Assembly (NCBI GenBank): GCA_029207755.1
Contig: JARCOQ010000069.1
Coordinates: 124,001 to 188,000, forward strand
Length of the DNA stretch: 64,000 nt
From: Chamaea fasciata
Lineage: Eukaryota; Chordata; Aves; Passeriformes; Sylviidae
Direction of reading: 5' to 3'
Each line of letters starts with the position of its first letter. Within the stretch, counting starts at the first letter, position 1. The position numbers and the translations under genes were made by a program. The notes beneath the pieces are model-generated. The model had not been told where the DNA came from, did not search any database, and saw nothing but the letters and a program-made list of their open reading frames with translations. Shown here piece after piece: positions 8,536 through 20,022 of the stretch.

Positions 8536-10795
8536 ATGATTTTGTTGTGCATCCTCATCCTACTGGCTCTGTGCGGGCCTGCACATGGCGCCTGTGGGTA
8601 AGTAGCCTCAGGCTCTTTGGGGGCCCGGGCAAAGGCTTAGGGGCTTCCCTGTGGGTGCCCGCTTGCCACCTGTGGCCACAGCAGTTCCCAAAGTAGGTGG
8701 GAGTCTCCGTTTATCACCACTGGCCAGGCTGCTGGCACCAGTTGTCTAAGGGGCTAAAGCAGAAATGGGCAAACATGTGGACATCCCAGGCAGCTCCCTG
8801 CTGGCTTTGCAACCAGAGCCTTGTGAGGAGGGAAGCTGGCTGACCTTCAGCACAGCAGCAGGCCTTCTCATGGGACACTAACGACTTTCTGCTTCCAGAC
8901 AGACTTGTGGGCTGCGGCCCATGGGTACTACCTTCAGCTCATCACGCGTTGTGGGTGGCACAGATGTCATGCCAGGGTCTGGGGCCTGGGCTGGGATCGC
9001 CAGTATCCGCTGCGTCTGGAAACCACCGGTATCTGTGCATATCTGTGGAGGGACCCTCATCAGCGCAAAGTGGCTGCTCTCAGCTGCCCACTGCTTTGTC
9101 AACATCACAAAGTAAGTCGGACCTGGGCACAGGGATATCCCCACACCACCAGTGCATGCTATTCCCATCCCATTTCCTTGCATGTGCCTAGTGCCAGGAC
9201 ATTGCAGGGCCCAGCTGAGAGACTGCTCAGGGAGACGACTGGGTTCATGCCACCGCTTCCTAGCAGCCTGCAGCTCAATATAGCTCAAGCCTACTTTCAC
9301 TCTGTGGAGTGCTGTTTTCCTCTCTGCCTCAGGAAGCAGAAGGCAGGAAGGGCTAGGGTGTTACAGCACGTGATTCTACTCGCCCTCACCCCTCTCTCCA
9401 TCTGCCTTCCAGTCCCATCAGCGAGTGGGCCATCGTTCTTGGGGCCACCTCGTTGGGCCAGTCGGGCCCTGGTGTGGAAGTGCGCCGGATTAAGCGGCTG
9501 ATTATTCATGAAAAATACATCCCTGACCTTGAGTATAACGACATCGCCTTGCTGGAACTGGATCGGCCAGTCCAGTGCAGCTCCACCATTCAGACCGCCT
9601 GCCTGCCTGGTCCTGCAGTGAAAGTGTCGGAGCTGAAAAACTGTTACGTTGCTGGCTGGGGTGACAGAATCGTGAAATGTGAGTGAGTTCCCATAAAGGA
9701 TCTGGACCCTGAGGGCAAGCTTGGCCCACCAGGGAGAGACGGCTGGGCCTTCCTGACAGCAGAGTTAGGCCGTGGGACATATGCCTCTGGCCTGGCCTGC
9801 TGCCCAATGCCACACAGCAGCGACACAGCACTCCCAACACCTCTCTAGAGGCCAGCAAGCCTCTAGGGAAAAACTTCAACACACGGGCAAAGAGCTGCTG
9901 GGAGCTCATTCCTTTCTCTGCTCACAGCTTCAGGTAGAGATATCCTGCAGCAGGCCAAGGTGCAAGTGGTCCCTAACCAGCTCTGCAACAGCAGTGAGTG
10001 GCTGCATGGGTACATCTATGACTTCCACGTGTGTGCTGGCCAGGGCGGCGTTGGCACCTGCCAGGTAGGAGCATGCCGAGTCCCCCAGCCCCCAGCAGTG
10101 TAGGCAGCCTCATCCCAGCACCCAAGCACAGCCCAGCGCGTGCTTTCCCTGACCAGTTGCTCTCCCAGCCCCAGCTCTGCACTGCCGCTGAAGCTTCTGC
10201 CCCCTTTCCCATCCGTGGGTCCTTGCTCTGTGGGGTCCAGATGCTAACCCTGAAGCATCCAAGCACAGGGGAGACAGAGAGCCTCACCTGACAGGCCCCC
10301 AACCTGCTCCCAAGGGTGCTGAGGTTCTACAGGTTCCAGCACTTGAGCAAGGCCTTGCTCAGCCAGGAGTCCAGTTCTTCTGGCAGGGGCTGAAGAGAGT
10401 AAAGCAACCAACTCCGACTGCTGACAGGGGCACACAGAGGCACCTTAATCCTCTCTGCTCTGCTCCAGGGTGACAGCGGGGGGCCTCTTGTCTGCCAAGA
10501 TAAGCATGCCGGCTTCTTCTGGCAAATTGGTGTGACCAGCTGGGGAGTAGGCTGTGCTAGACCTAAACGGCCTGCAGTCTCCAGCTCCACTCAGTACTAC
10601 TACGACTGGATCCGGACTACAGTGGGAAGAAGGCCAGTACCAGGAATTACGCCAGCACCAGCGTACACCTCAACCCCCCTGCAGACACTACCTCCAAGAC
10701 CAACTCAACCCTGTCCAGTTCCTCGGGCAAAGCTGCTCCAATTCTTTAATCTGCTGAAGGAGATCTTGCTGTACCTAAAGGGAAAAATTGTTTGA
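8536..10795 (+). CDS. ACR: Acrosin-like serine protease, copy 2, complete (5 exons, 334 aa)
   Basis: Exons are 8536-8597, 8899-9111, 9413-9678, 9928-10064 and 10469-10795. All introns are GT-AG and phases join cleanly into 334 codons. Residues 1-18 form a signal peptide (ending in AHG), followed by a short light chain with Cys20 and Cys24. Activation cleavage is expected at Arg37 before VVGG. The triad is His85 (LSAAHC), Asp135 (NDIALL) and Ser229 (GDSGGP). NIT at 89-91 and NSS at 201-203 are N-glycosylation sequons. The tail from about 280 is Pro/Thr-rich and ends in a Lys-containing helix, as in acrosins, the sperm acrosomal proteases active at fertilisation. Unusual features: the residue before TCQGDSGG is Gly223 rather than the specificity Asp189, the preceding loop is short, and the later pocket positions 226 and 228 are Ala262 and Ser264. 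Family assignment is secure; proteolytic specificity is uncertain. Confidence 0.92.
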
Positions 10796-12653
10796 ACGGC
10801 AAAATGGACCAGCTGCAGTTCAGGCTATAGTAGACCACAACCCTTTCCTTCTGAGTTCTATTAATTTGAATTGCATTAAACGGAATTAAATTGGAAGCAA
10901 ACTCAAAAGGAGATCTGTATTTTCTGCTCTGCGACAAATTTGCATCCAAATTCTCTAAAATCCCGCTGGCTTGATTTTGCCCAAGCAGTCCTGAACTCAG
11001 GGATCCCTTCATACTCATCTAGGAAGAATTTGGCTTCACACTCCCTTCCGTACAGATCAATGCCTTCCCCACAGCTATTGGTACGTCTGCAGCGGAAGAG
11101 TAGCATCTGGCACCTTAAGTTTGCAAAAACAAGTTCAAGAAACACAACACTAGGAAAACAAGAGAAAAGAAAAGAAGGGTGCAGATGTTGCCCTGTCATC
11201 AAAAATGTGAAGCCCTTCATTCTGCTCTGTGCCCTAAGGATGGTTTTTGTCCCCATCAGATGGCAACTGGGTTTTTTGGCCCATGTAGAAACCTAAGCAG
11301 TAAAGAGTTCATGCACTGCTATGCCCTGAACACCAACAGCCATCAAGCAAACGAGTTATAACAGCATGTGCCTGGAAAGGGGAGCTGTATTGAACGTAGG
11401 CCAGCCCCATTCTGGAGCTGAAGTTCCTGTTCCAGTCTGTAGTGACCACACAACATAAAGAACAGCTTAAGTGCAGGAGTGGGGTCAAGGAGCAAGCAAG
11501 ACCAATAGATGGAGAATCAAGACCACAAAAAAAAAAAGAAAACAAACCCAAAGCCCCCCAGCCCATTTCCAGAAAAGTCTAGAATACTAGGCTGCACATG
11601 CCAACTCATTTGTACGAAGAGTGAGGAACCTAATCCCAGAATGGGGAAAACTTACCTAGAAAAATGTACCACCACAGAGGCCGTGTGGCATTCTCTCAGG
11701 ACCCTGGACACCTGTTGGCTGGATCGGTGCTGGACCCAGGACTTTAATCTTCTTTCCTCTCCTACCCGATTCCTCTTTCCCTTCTTCTTCCCTCTTTTCT
11801 TTTAGTCTTCTGTCTTATTATTAGAAGGTAGTGGCAAAACATATACCAATTGCCATGCTGAGTGTGTAGTTTGTTAATAAAAAGCGGTGAGGTTTTTTTG
11901 GACCCTTTTGCTTTTTGCCATTCTTTTCCATCCGTGAACATCGACGAACCTCTGTTGCTCCCTTCCACATAGGAGTGGCGTGTAAGACCAATGCACAAAC
12001 ACTCCAGGGAAGGGAAGAGCTGCATCTGCCTTCTCCAGTGCCAATCCCTGGGCCAAGGATCAATTGCACATCTCACCCCCTCACAGCAGCAGTCTGTTGT
12101 ACCAGCACGTCTTTTATGATCCGATTATTGGCACATGCCTCTACCTGAAGGTAAGAGGCATGTGCCGAAGTCAATAGCATGGATTTTCTTTAACAGTAAG
12201 CATGAGGTAGAGAGATAGAAATAGGAAAGAGAGGAGGGCCAGAGGGAGAGAAAGAGTGAGACAGTTGAAGTAGAAAGCTATCACCGCACTTGGATCCAGA
12301 AAGCATCCTCTTGCATCTTTTCTTCACCCTGGTCTTCTTGCTGGTGTGCTTCCCCCAGGCATTCAAACCTTTTTGCTATTTAGGCATTTTAGCCAACAAA
12401 GGAATCAATGCTCATTGGCTACAGTTACCCACTCAGAGTTGCTTCTCAACAGAGTGGCTTTGTTGGCTTTGAGTGTGGGTTCTTTCTGTCCAGTATCAGT
12501 GCTCCTCCAGTATCTGTTTTCCTCCCGCTAGTCTGAGAGCGCATCCAATCCTACCTCACATTCCTCTCGGGTGGGTTAACTGGCAGCCCAAGTTTCACAG
12601 AGGCATGTTCAGGGAGGGGGAGCTTCAGTTGCTGCCGATGAGCAGTTGCTTCT

Positions 12654-14442
12654 TTGGAGAGTTTGTCACAGTGGGCAAAGCCTTTCAATAATCTTAATGC
12701 ATCTTGGAGGGGCAAGAACCTCTCATCTTTATTGCATAAGGGAGGGAATATAGTTATCAAAGATGAGGAAAAGGCTGAGGTCCCTAGCATCTTCTTTGCT
12801 TCAGTTTTCAACAAAAAGACGGGTTGTCCTCAAGGCAACTGGCCTCCTGAACTCGTAGATGGGGAGCAGGGAACAGAACAGCCTCTCCTGTTATCCAGGA
12901 GAAAGTAGTTAGTGACCATGTGAGCCACTTAGATGCTGACAAGTCGATGAGACCAGACAGGATTCATCCTAGGGTGGTGCAGGAGATGGCAGAAGACGTC
13001 ACCAAGACGCTTTCCATCATTTACCATCAGTCCTGGGTAACAAGACGACTGGGCTGGCCAACGTGATGCTCATCCATAAGAAGGGCCATAAGGAGCACAT
13101 GGGAAACTACAGGCCTGTCAGCCTGACCTTGGTACTCAGTAAGGTTAAACAAGAGATCATCTTAAGTGCGATAACGCAGCACCTACAGGACAGCTGAGGG
13201 ATCAGACCCAGCCAGCAGGGATTTAGGAGGGGCAGGTTGTGCTTTAACCAACCTGATCTCCCTTTGTTACCAGCTGACCCGCCAGGTGGATGACGGGAAG
13301 GCTGTGGATGTTGTATACCTGGCCTTCAGCAAAGCCTCTTACCCCATCTCCCGTAGCGCACTCCTGGAAAAGCTGGTAGCCCACAGCTTGGGCAGGAGCC
13401 GTGTTCAGAACTGGCTGGATGGCCAGGCCCAGAGACTGGAGGTGAATGGTCCTGCATCCAGATGGGGGCTAGTCACTTAGTGCAGCCCCCCAGGGGTCTG
13501 TGTTGGGACCAGTCTTGTTTAAATATCTTCACTGATGATCCGGACAAGGGGATCACCTTGCAGATGACACCAAGCTGGGAGCAAGCACTGCTCTGTTAGA
13601 GGGTAGGAGGACTCTGCAGAGGGACCTGGACAGGCTGGATAGGTGTGCTGAATCCAACAATGGGAGGTTTCACAAGTCCAAGTGCCAGGTCGTGCCTTTG
13701 AATCACAGCAAGCCCCTGCAGCACCACAAGCTGGGGTTGGTGTGGCTGGACAGTGCCCAGGCAGAAAAGGGACCTGGGGGTACTGGAGACAGCAGCTGAA
13801 CGTGAGCCAGCGGTGCGCTCTGGTGGCCAAGAAGGCCAATGGCATCCTGGCCTGGATCAGGAATGGTGTGGCCAGCAGGAGCGGGGAGGTCATTCTTCCC
13901 CCGTAGTCAGCACTGGTGAGGCCGCACCTTGAGTGCTGCGTCCAGTTCTGGGCTCCTCAGTTTAGGAAGGACGTTGAGATGCTCAAATGGGTCCAGAGGA
14001 GGGCAACAAGGATAGTGAATGGTCTGGGACACGTGTCTTATGAGGAGCAGCTGAGGGAGCTGGGGTTGCTTAGCTTGGAGAAGAGAAGGCTCAGGGGTGA
14101 GCGTACCAACCTCTATAAGTCCCCGAAAGGAGGGTATAGCCCAGTGGGGGTCAGTCTCTTCTCCCAGGCAAGCAGCAAGAGAAGCCGACAAAGTCTTAAG
14201 CTGTACCACAGGAAGTTGGGACTGGACATTGAGAAGAAGATTCTTCACAGAAAGGGTGATTTTGGGCATTGGAATAGGCTTCCCAGGGAGGCGGTGGAGT
14301 CACCTGGAGGTGTTTAAGCAAAGATAGCACATGGCTTTTAGTGCTGTGGTCTGGTTGACAAGGTGGTGTTGAGTCATAGGTTTGACTCAATGGTCTCAGA
14401 TGGTTTTTTTTCCAACCTAGTCGATTCTGTGGTTCTGTGATT
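12654..14442 (+). mobile_element. CR1 LINE fragment, unit 2
   Basis: Same insertion as in unit 1 with identical ends, so it was in the unit before the array expanded. The 133-codon C-terminal frame is at 13916-14317. Confidence 0.88.
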
Positions 14443-15167
14443 GGTGTTTAAGGCAATTCTGCTCTTTAAGTGTCTTGCAATATCTTATGCAGCTCTGGTC
14501 ATCAAGGGTGCATAGGTTCTTAGAGCCCCTAAGAGTCATCAGCGGGGAGCAAAGCCACGCATCTACTCTTCCCTAGAGATCACCTGCAGAGGTGATGCTT
14601 GACCAGCATACCCAGCTGACGTGCGCAGTGCCTGCTAAGGCCATATTAAATTTTTGCCCACAGCGTTCACTTTGGAAGAGAACCTCCCCCTTATAAAAAC
14701 TGCATTCAATGAATAACATTTTCTGATTCAAGAGTGAACTTAAAAAAGATAGAAAGAAAGGAAAAATCCAGCCTCCAGAGATTTAATTAAAAATTCAGGA
14801 CCTCCAAATTGTTGAACCACTTAATCCCAACACCTGTTTTTCACAGACAGGAGTCTCAACCCTACACGATTTCAGCTGCCCGAGACCATCTTTCCACGCT
14901 CTCAGGAAAGTCACAGCCTGTCAAGCATGCCTGTAAGACCTTGAAGGCTGAGTCTCCCCAGGGTGGTAGTGAGAAGGTCATTAGGGCTTGAGGAGTCAGG
15001 AGAATATCCTTGTCCAGGGGCTTGGGCATTTTTTCATCTGCTCCTTGGGACAGGAAGAGACCAAGGTTTCTCCATTTTGTTGCAGTGTGTGAGATTCTTT
15101 GGTAGTGCCAGTGATGGGGAGCAGCTTCTCAGGACTCCCTGAATTGCCACGGAGAACAGACAGAGCC

Positions 15168-15641
15168 ATGGGGACAGAGTGCAGCTGCCCCATTTGTCAT
15201 GATGAGCAAGAGGGTGTTGCTTATGCCATACCCTGTGGCCATGAGTTCTGCATGGGCTGCATGCTGCGTTGGGCAGAGAAGAAAGCAGAGTGCCCACTCT
15301 GCAGAAGATTGATAGAGTCTGTCAGGTTTTCTCTGCGGGAACAAAAATACCTCGAGTGTGTCATCACACCCCAGGGAGAATCACCAGAGACCAAGAGAGA
15401 GGCAGAAAGATCTCTTGGCCTCCTGGATGGAAACAGCTGCCAGCGCCCAGGAGCGGTTCCTGTGCAAGGGACACCTTCCCCAGCTGAGCAGGGGCCTGCA
15501 GGGGCAGAGGCTGTGGGTAGCCTGCTGCCAAGGTCTGGGCAGAACTTTTCCAAAAAGAAGAGCATGTTCTTGACCCTATGCTGCCCTGGCTGCGCCAGAG
15601 GCTGGAGGCAATCTATGGGTCCCAGCGGTGGCTGGCAGTGA
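15168..15641 (+). CDS. TOPORS-like RING-finger ORF, unit 2
   Basis: Encodes the same 157 residues as unit 1. The out-of-frame C-terminal segment again ends at 15748. No private coding change was noticed. Confidence 0.6.
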   Translation: MGTECSCPICHDEQEGVAYAIPCGHEFCMGCMLRWAEKKAECPLCRRLIESVRFSLREQKYLECVITPQGESPETKREAERSLGLLDGNSCQRPGAVPVQGTPSPAEQGPAGAEAVGSLLPRSGQNFSKKKSMFLTLCCPGCARGWRQSMGPSGGWQ

Positions 15642-17656
15642 GAGCAGAGAACAGCATCTTGTATGCCCTGCGCCTCTGCGGTCCAGATGGGGAGGTCATG
15701 GTGCAGGTGCTGCAGCCTCTCCTGGAGGAATATACAGAACCCTATTGAAATGCTTTAGGAACAACTATGAAGCAATAACATAGAGCTGAGTTTGAGACAG
15801 GAAAGTGTACCAAGAAAATCTGGAAAGTTGGGGAGTTTTTGTGCATTTGACCGTTTGTTGCGTATGCATACTTCTGTTCTGTCAGTAGTAGAGGTTGTAA
15901 AATTGTTTTTCTGTTAGGGAGTCTCCACCCCTATTCATAAGTTGTACTGGAGTCATCTCCTCCTTCCATGAGAAATGCATCAATACAATTCTCCTGTTTT
16001 TTGAATGTCTTGGGAATTGATGAAGACTGAAATGGCTAAGACCCGGTGCAAGGTAGACAGCCTTGGCTGGCAAGGCTCATGCTGGACATGGGCTTAAGGC
16101 AGGGTGAGGGTCAAGAAAAGGATGAGGTGTCAGTGCAAGACAAAGAGCAGAAACCCCAGTGTTAGGAGGGCTATGAGAAAGCCTCCAAGGGAAGGTGAGG
16201 ACTGCCACTCCAGCATGAGAGGCAGAAAACCTTGGGTGTCGCTCGTGTGAGCATGCCTAGCTATTCTGGCTAGTTAAGCTTAGCCATAGGTGCAGGACAA
16301 AACCTTGAACTGTTCCAACTAACCCAGGTAATGCAGGACTATGGAATTCTTTGTATAACTAAGCAGTACTTAGGAAACGAGACTAGCAGCTGTAGGCCAC
16401 CAAGTGTTAGGGACTGTACAAAATGCCGACTAATAGGCTGAAGTGTGGTAAGCAAATGTTTCCTTGGATGCCTTAGGAATTGACTTAATGAGCCAGCCTT
16501 CGCAATACTAGAGAGATGATGACTACAGAATTTAAAGATCCAATGGGACTTGTGAAAAAGGATGCATCTTCGGGGCAAGGTTGATTTGGGAGTGAAGGGC
16601 CATGCGACAAACCAAGCTCGGCCACTCCCAGAGGGATGTGGCTCCCGCGTTACCTTCAGTGTCTTTGATGCTGTTGGCACAATTGTCCAGCAGCATCCTT
16701 TCATTTGTGGTGCAGCTCCTCAGTTCAGAGGCTGTGCAAGGAGAGAGTAGCCACATAGGGCATGATCCTTCACTTGATACTGTCATTCATCTCCTCTTCA
16801 GCTCCAGGTCTCCAATTGCATTGCTAAAGCTCTGGGCTGGCAAGAGGAGAAGGCTGCTTCCATCAGCAGCTGCAGAAAGTGTTCCAGAGAGCAGAAGGCA
16901 GAGCCCGAGGGTATTGCCAGCATGGGTACTTCTCTCCCATCGCAGCCGGCAGCAGGGATTTACCTTGCCATTTCTTTGCACTCGGCATCTTCAGCCTCTT
17001 TCATACAGATCTCATCCAGCTCAGAGAACGAGTCATGAAGGATGTGTTGGTCATCCTACGTGGTCCTGAGGATGAGCTCTACCCACCTGGGATTAGAAGA
17101 CAAAACTCCATCCTGTTACTGTGACTATCATGCTCACAGTCAAAGCGGGCATCAGGGGTGTACCAGGTCAGCCATAAACACTGGGCTAGGCCCTTACCCT
17201 TAGGTCTGTGCAGGCTTGCCCAGAGCCATGGAAGAGAAACACCTGTTTCACCTCTGCATAAGGATACACTGCTTTCTTCTCCCACACTTCCATTTTCAAA
17301 GGCAGGATCCCTCTAAGGAAGATGCATTTAGATAAATTATGCGCTTAAATGGCCTGAAATTTTAAAAAAAAAAAAGAAAAAAAAAAAAAAAAAGTCACAA
17401 AAGGTCTGGAAAAAGGCGGTCTTGCTAAACAATGCCACTTTCTCTCAGAACGGCTAGCACAGCTAGCCTGAAGAAGATCTTATGCAGTGCCCATATAGCC
17501 CCAAGGAGATTAGTGAGTGATGTGGATTGCTACAGTAGTAGTCCTGCAATGTCACAAACTTTTTAAAAATCAGAATGTGTGTTGCTTTGAATTGTTGTTA
17601 CTGCCAATTCTGTAGTTTTGGATGTCAAGCAAAATCTTGTATCATTAGCACAAGAG

Positions 17657-17830
17657 TGGCACATGTTTCCCAGAGAAGCTGTGGATGCCCCGTTCCTTTT
17701 ACCATTTGAGGCCAGCTTGGATGGGACTCTGAGCAACCTGGTGTAGTGGAAGGCCTCTGTGTGCATGGTTGGGGTTTGAAACTAGTCAGTCCTTAAGGTA
17801 CCTTCCAATCCAGACCTTTCTGTGGTTTTA
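17657..17830 (+). mobile_element. CR1 3' relic, unit 2
   Basis: Same relic as in unit 1, with gccccgttcc as in unit 1. Confidence 0.72.
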
Positions 17831-18024
17831 GGCCTCTAAATTGCCCTTCCCCCCTGCCTGCAGCGGCCAGCACCGTGTCTGGAACATGGAACCAGTCCCT
17901 CTGTGACATCAGGCCTAGGGCCGAGGGCACTGCGGCAAAGCAAATTCTGTTGGCATTACGTTGGCAGCTGCCCTGGAGGTGTCAAGCTCTCTCTCCTTGC
18001 AGCTGACTTGCAGCTGTGACGGCA

Positions 18025-20022
18025 ATGATTTTGTTGTGCATCCTCATCCTACTGGCTCTGTGCGGGCCTGCACATGGCGCCTGTGGGTAAGTAGCCTCAG
18101 GCTCTTTGGGGGCCCGGGCAAAGGCTTAGGGGCTTCCCTGTGGGTGCCCGCTTGCCACCTGTGGCCACAGCAGTTCCCAAAGTAGGTGGGAGTCTCCGTT
18201 TATCACCACTGGCCAGGCTGCTGGCACCAGTTGTCTAAGGGGCTAAAGCAGAAATGGGCAAACATGTGGACATCCCAGGCAGCTCCCTGCTGGCTTTGCA
18301 ACCAGAGCCTTGTGAGGAGGGAAGCTGGCTGACCTTCAGCACAGCAGCAGGCCTTCTCATGGGACACTAACGACTTTCTGCTTCCAGACAGACTTGTGGG
18401 CTGCGGCCCATGGGTACTACCTTCAGCTCATCACGCGTTGTGGGTGGCACAGATGTCATGCCAGGGTCTGGGGCCTGGGCTGGGATCGCCAGTATCCGCT
18501 GCGTCTGGAAACCACCGGTATCTGTGCATATCTGTGGAGGGACCCTCATCAGCGCAAAGTGGCTGCTCTCAGCTGCCCACTGCTTTGTCAACATCACAAA
18601 GTAAGTCGGACCTGGGCACAGGGATATCCCCACACCACCAGTGCATGCTATTCCCATCCCATTTCCTTGCATGTGCCTAGTGCCAGGACATTGCAGGGCC
18701 CAGCTGAGAGACTGCTCAGGGAGACGACTGGGTTCATGCCACCGCTTCCTAGCAGCCTGCAGCTCAATATAGCTCAAGCCTACTTTCACTCTGTGGAGTG
18801 CTGTTTTCCTCTCTGCCTCAGGAAGCAGAAGGCAGGAAGGGCTGGGGTGTTACAGCACGTGATTCTACTCGCCCTCACCCCTCTCTCCATCTGCCTTCCA
18901 GTCCCATCAGCGAGTGGGCCATCGTTCTTGGGGCCACCTCGTTGGGCCAGTCGGGCCCTGGTGTGGAAGTGCGCCGGATTAAGCGGCTGATTATTCATGA
19001 AAAATACATCCCTGACCTTGAGTATAACGACATCGCCTTGCTGGAACTGGATCGGCCAGTCCAGTGCAGCTCCACCATTCAGACCGCCTGCCTGCCTGGT
19101 CCTGCAGTGAAAGTGTCGGAGCTGAAAAACTGTTACGTTGCTGGCTGGGGTGACAGAATCGTGAAATGTGAGTGAGTTCCCATAAAGGATCTGGACCCTG
19201 AGGGCAAGCTTGGCCCACCAGGGAGAGACGGCTGGGCCTTCCTGACAGCAGAGTTAGGCCGTGGGACATATGCCTCTGGCCTGGCCTGCTGCCCAATGCC
19301 ACACAGCAGCGACACAGCACTCCCAACACCTCTCTAGAGGCCAGCAAGCCTCTAGGGAAAAACTTCAACACACGGGCAAAGAGCTGCTGGGAGCTCATTC
19401 CTTTCTCTGCTCACAGCTTCAGGTAGAGATATCCTGCAGCAGGCCAAGGTGCAAGTGGTCCCTAACCAGCTCTGCAACAGCAGTGAGTGGCTGCATGGGT
19501 ACATCTATGACTTCCACGTGTGTGCTGGCCAGGGCGGCGTTGGCACCTGCCAGGTAGGAGCATGCCGAGTCCCCCAGCCCCCAGCAGTGTAGGCAGCCTC
19601 ATCCCAGCACCCAAGCACAGCCCAGCGCGTGCTTTCCCTGACCAGTTGCTCTCCCAGCCCCAGCTCTGCACTGCCGCTGAAGCTTCTGCCCCCTTTCCCA
19701 TCCGTGGGTCCTTGCTCTGTGGGGTCCAGATGCTAACCCTGAAGCATCCAAGCACAGGGGAGACAGAGAGCCTCACCTGACAGGCCCCCAACCTGCTCCC
19801 AAGCTGAGGTTCTACAGGTTCCAGCACTTGAGCAGGGCCTTGCTCAGCCAGGAGTCCAGTTCTTCTGGCAGGGGCTGAAGAGAGTAAAGCAACCAACTCC
19901 GACTGCTGACAGGGGCACACAGAGGCACCTTAATCCTCTCTGCTCTGCTCCAGGGTGACAGCGGGGGGCCTCTTGTCTGCCAAGATAAGCATGCCGGCTT
20001 CTTCTGGCAAATTGGTGTGTGA
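18025..20022 (+). pseudogene. ACR: Acrosin-like copy 3, truncated by a frameshift in exon 5
   Basis: Exons 1-4 (18025-18086, 18388-18600, 18902-19167, 19417-19553) are intact and encode the same residues as copy 2. Exon 5 starts at 19954 with GDSGGP. A 2-bp GT insertion near 20017 then creates TGA at 20020-20022 after residue 248, removing the TSWG wall of the S1 pocket and the Pro-rich tail. An extra A near 20113 would restore the frame and a further extra A lies near 20275. All of these sit in the indel-rich stretch of unit 3, so the break may be a sequencing error rather than a real null copy. Confidence 0.8.

Larger units (their letters stand above)
1..9487 (+). repeat. Tandem array unit 1 (9487 bp)
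   Basis: The 20 bases at position 1 recur at 9488, 18977, 28472, 37963, 47454 and 56945, and the sequence between recurrences is nearly identical. The start point inside acrosin exon 3 is arbitrary, because neither array end is visible. This unit most resembles unit 2. Private variants include a T at about 329 (C elsewhere) and an A at about 9356 (G elsewhere). Confidence 0.98.
9488..18976 (+). repeat. Tandem array unit 2 (9489 bp)
   Basis: Head-to-tail copy of unit 1, with roughly ten noticed differences. Private variants are a G in ttgtacgaag near 11617, a T in ggccgtgtgg near 11684 and a G in aactggcagc near 12583. It shares the A13-G-A16-type A tract with unit 1. Confidence 0.98.

Noticed and set aside
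8905..9501. 198-codon + strand frame over acrosin exons 2 and 3
   Set aside because: It reads through the intron in the wrong frame; the protease frame with GT-AG splicing accounts for this region.
9453..9686. 77-codon or 125-codon frame as a separate protein
   Set aside because: It is acrosin exon 3 with read-through of adjoining intron sequence.
20020..20022. Acrosin copy 3 as a proven inactive gene
   Set aside because: The stop comes from a 2-bp gain inside the unit-3 indel cluster, so an error is at least as likely.
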